Source: an uncultured Polaribacter sp. (GTDB lineage: Bacteria > Bacteroidota > Bacteroidia > Flavobacteriales > Flavobacteriaceae). From it: a stretch of 64,000 bases of DNA. Shown in pieces: positions 62,687-64,000 of this stretch (the first letter of the stretch is position 1; the number at the start of each line of letters is the position of its first letter). The translations under genes were made by a program, and so were the position numbers. The DNA is taken from positions 124,001 through 188,000 of the forward strand of contig NZ_CANNFF010000002.1 of the NCBI RefSeq assembly GCF_947503855.1, in the 5' to 3' direction. The notes under the pieces were generated by a model. That model was given only the letters and a program-made list of their open reading frames with translations. It was not told the DNA's origin and ran no database searches.

Positions 62687-62723
62687 TTGGTTTATTTTTA
62701 CAAAATATTATTGCACCTTTACT

Positions 62724-63782
62724 ATGAGCTTACTATCTATAGAATTTTTAGAAACTATTTTTACAGAACAAAAAGAATCATCACTTTTTGGAAAATGGAT
62801 TCGTTTTGAAGACATCCGAAATTTATTTGAAAAATATCAAAGTCTTTTTGAGGTTACACAAATAGGTACTTCAGAACAAGAAAGACCAATTTATCAACTT
62901 AAAATAGGTTCTGGAGAAAAGAAAATATTATTATGGTCTCAAATGCATGGTAATGAAAGTACAGGAACCAGAGCTTTGTTTGATTTATTCAATTGTTTTA
63001 TAAATATAAAAAGTAATAATTTACAGTCTATTTTAAGAGAATGCACCTTGGTTTTTATCCCTATGCTAAATCCTGACGGTGCAGAAGTTTATACAAGAGT
63101 TAATGGAAACAATATAGACCTTAATAGAGATGCAGTAGATAGAAAAGCAAAAGAAAGTAAATTGTTACGTACTATTTTAGAAGGTTTTAATCCTGAATTT
63201 TGTTTCAATTTACATGATCAAAGAACCATTTTTAATGTAGAAAATACCAATAACCCAGCTACCATTTCTTTTTTAGCACCTTCAGAAGAGGAAACTAGAA
63301 TGCTTACAAAAGGCAGAATAGCCACAATGAATGTTATTGTAGCTATGAATACAATGTTGCAAAATATTATTCCCAATTGTGTTGGTAGGTATACAGATGA
63401 GTTTTACCCAACCGCAACAGGAGATAATTTTCAAAAATTAGGGTACAATACTATTTTGATAGAATCTGGTCATTTTCCAAATGATTATGTAAGAGAAGAA
63501 AGTAGAAAATATACTTTTTTCTCGATTTTACAAGGCTTGTATTACATTGCAAAAACATCAGAATTTAAAACTTACAAAACCTATTTTAACATTCCTAATA
63601 ACGATAAAGTATTTTATGATGTCATTCATAGGTACCCAAATTCAGAAAATGATGTTGCTTACCAATATCAAAATGAAATTAAAGACAATAAACTGATTGC
63701 TAAATTGGTAAAAGTTGATGAAAAATTGAAAAAAACCAATATTGGGCATCACGAAATCGTTTTCGAAAAGGATTTTTTTTAA
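62724..63782 (+). CDS. M14 family zinc carboxypeptidase
   Basis: A 352-residue M14 metallocarboxypeptidase-type protein. Zinc ligands are His75 and Glu78 in QMHGNES and His165 in NLHDQRT; the substrate-carboxylate site has Asn135-Arg136 in LNRDA, and a Glu in LIESGHF is in the place of the catalytic Glu. No signal peptide is present, so it is probably cytoplasmic. The C-terminal 90 residues extend past the catalytic domain. Substrate may be a peptide or a modified amino acid; the family includes deacylases too. It is divergent from the XRE regulator across an operator-rich gap. Confidence 0.87.
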   Translation: MSLLSIEFLETIFTEQKESSLFGKWIRFEDIRNLFEKYQSLFEVTQIGTSEQERPIYQLKIGSGEKKILLWSQMHGNESTGTRALFDLFNCFINIKSNNLQSILRECTLVFIPMLNPDGAEVYTRVNGNNIDLNRDAVDRKAKESKLLRTILEGFNPEFCFNLHDQRTIFNVENTNNPATISFLAPSEEETRMLTKGRIATMNVIVAMNTMLQNIIPNCVGRYTDEFYPTATGDNFQKLGYNTILIESGHFPNDYVREESRKYTFFSILQGLYYIAKTSEFKTYKTYFNIPNNDKVFYDVIHRYPNSENDVAYQYQNEIKDNKLIAKLVKVDEKLKKTNIGHHEIVFEKDFF

Positions 63783-63801
63783 ATATTTCTCATTTTTATT
63801 C

Positions 63802-63831
63802 TTGTTTAGTTAAATTTAATTCATAGATTTG
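63802..63831 (+). promoter_or_regulatory. promoter of the Lrp/AsnC gene
   Basis: TTG (63802-63804), 19-bp spacer, TAGATTTG (63824-63831): both elements and the spacing fit the Bacteroidota consensus. The ATG is 27 bases further on. Confidence 0.7.
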
Positions 63832-63858
63832 CTGCAATAATTGAATAATATATAAATT

Positions 63859-64000
63859 ATGAAAAAATTCATCTTAGACGAAATAGACCATCAGATCTTA
63901 GATATTTTAATTGAGAATGCAAGAACACCTTTTACAGACATCGCAAAACAGTTGTTAGTATCTGCAGGAACTATACATGTTCGTGTAAAAAAGATGGAAG
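63859..64000 (+). CDS. Lrp/AsnC family transcriptional regulator, N-terminal part
   Basis: The frame opens at ATG 63859 and is cut by the window end after 47 codons. It encodes the N-terminal winged-helix part of an Lrp/AsnC regulator: LDEIDHQILDILIENARTPF, then the HTH (TDIAKQLLVSAGTIHVRVKKME). These proteins bind amino acids through a C-terminal RAM domain, which lies outside the window. Targets cannot be told. Confidence 0.88.
   Translation, partial: MKKFILDEIDHQILDILIENARTPFTDIAKQLLVSAGTIHVRVKKME

Noticed and set aside
1..64000. CRISPR array, tRNA, rRNA, toxin-antitoxin pair, phage or defence island
   Set aside because: No regularly spaced direct repeats, no cloverleaf-like GC-rich blocks, no integrase other than the IS3 fragment, and no recognisable defence or toxin proteins were seen.

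Overview
This window is a gene-dense chromosomal segment of a low-GC Bacteroidota bacterium, almost certainly a marine-type Flavobacteriaceae; gene content and protein flavour look most like Polaribacter or Tenacibaculum (inference, no search was run). The signs are a PorX-type response regulator (type IX secretion control), an LpxC-FabZ fusion protein, SusC/OmpB-type outer-membrane barrels with a CarboxypepD_reg domain, very A-rich leaders instead of GGAGG ribosome sites, and many genes preceded by the Bacteroidota -7 box TAnnTTTG. No rRNA, tRNA, CRISPR array or intact prophage was seen.

Layout. 1-6.7 kb: end of a LytTR regulator gene, a probable small-RNA/terminator region, a TrmH-type RNA methylase, then a leftward block (small membrane protein, alanine dehydrogenase, tsaE, porX) and a divergent HD phosphohydrolase with a TTG start. 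6.7-12.5 kb: lipid A operon lpxD-lpxC/fabZ-lpxA-efp-lpxD paralogue, then sucD. 12.6-16.7 kb: fabG, a VWA-domain membrane protein (TTG start), a 370-bp gap with an Ile/Leu/Thr-rich mini-ORF, and an SPFH/prohibitin protein. 16.7-18.8 kb: decayed insertion-sequence ends and an IS3-type transposase tail bracketing a folK-deoxynucleoside kinase fusion. 18.8-24 kb: TonB receptor, an unknown membrane protein, guaB, and a 470-bp gap with decayed coding traces. 24.1-28.9 kb: leuC-leuD-leuA-leuB. 29-36.1 kb: outer-membrane barrel, aroB, proline dehydrogenase coupled to a small LETM1-like protein, typA.

36.3-44.7 kb is the complete histidine operon hisG-D-C-B-H-(ridA)-A-F-IE. It is preceded by what reads as a classical transcription attenuator: a good promoter, a 17-codon leader peptide with three consecutive His codons, a strong intrinsic terminator, and an antiterminator pairing between the leader ORF and the 5' arm of the terminator. 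The operon gaps are full of short palindromic repeats of several families; one lies inside the 5' end of hisH in frame, and others abut the hisB stop and the hisF start.

45-56.9 kb: a dicarboxylate/glutamate symporter, fumarylacetoacetase, glyA, rmuC, an acyltransferase, a leftward trio (YCF48/BNR-like lipoprotein, unknown lipoprotein, pepT), a patatin-like phospholipase and an S41 peptidase. 57.1-59.2 kb: an ECF sigma factor, a probable membrane anti-sigma protein and two DUF4252-like proteins in one transcription unit. 59.4-64 kb: M1 aminopeptidase, an XRE-type regulator divergent from an M14 carboxypeptidase with four TTACAnnTGTAA-like sites between them, and the start of an Lrp/AsnC regulator cut by the window edge.
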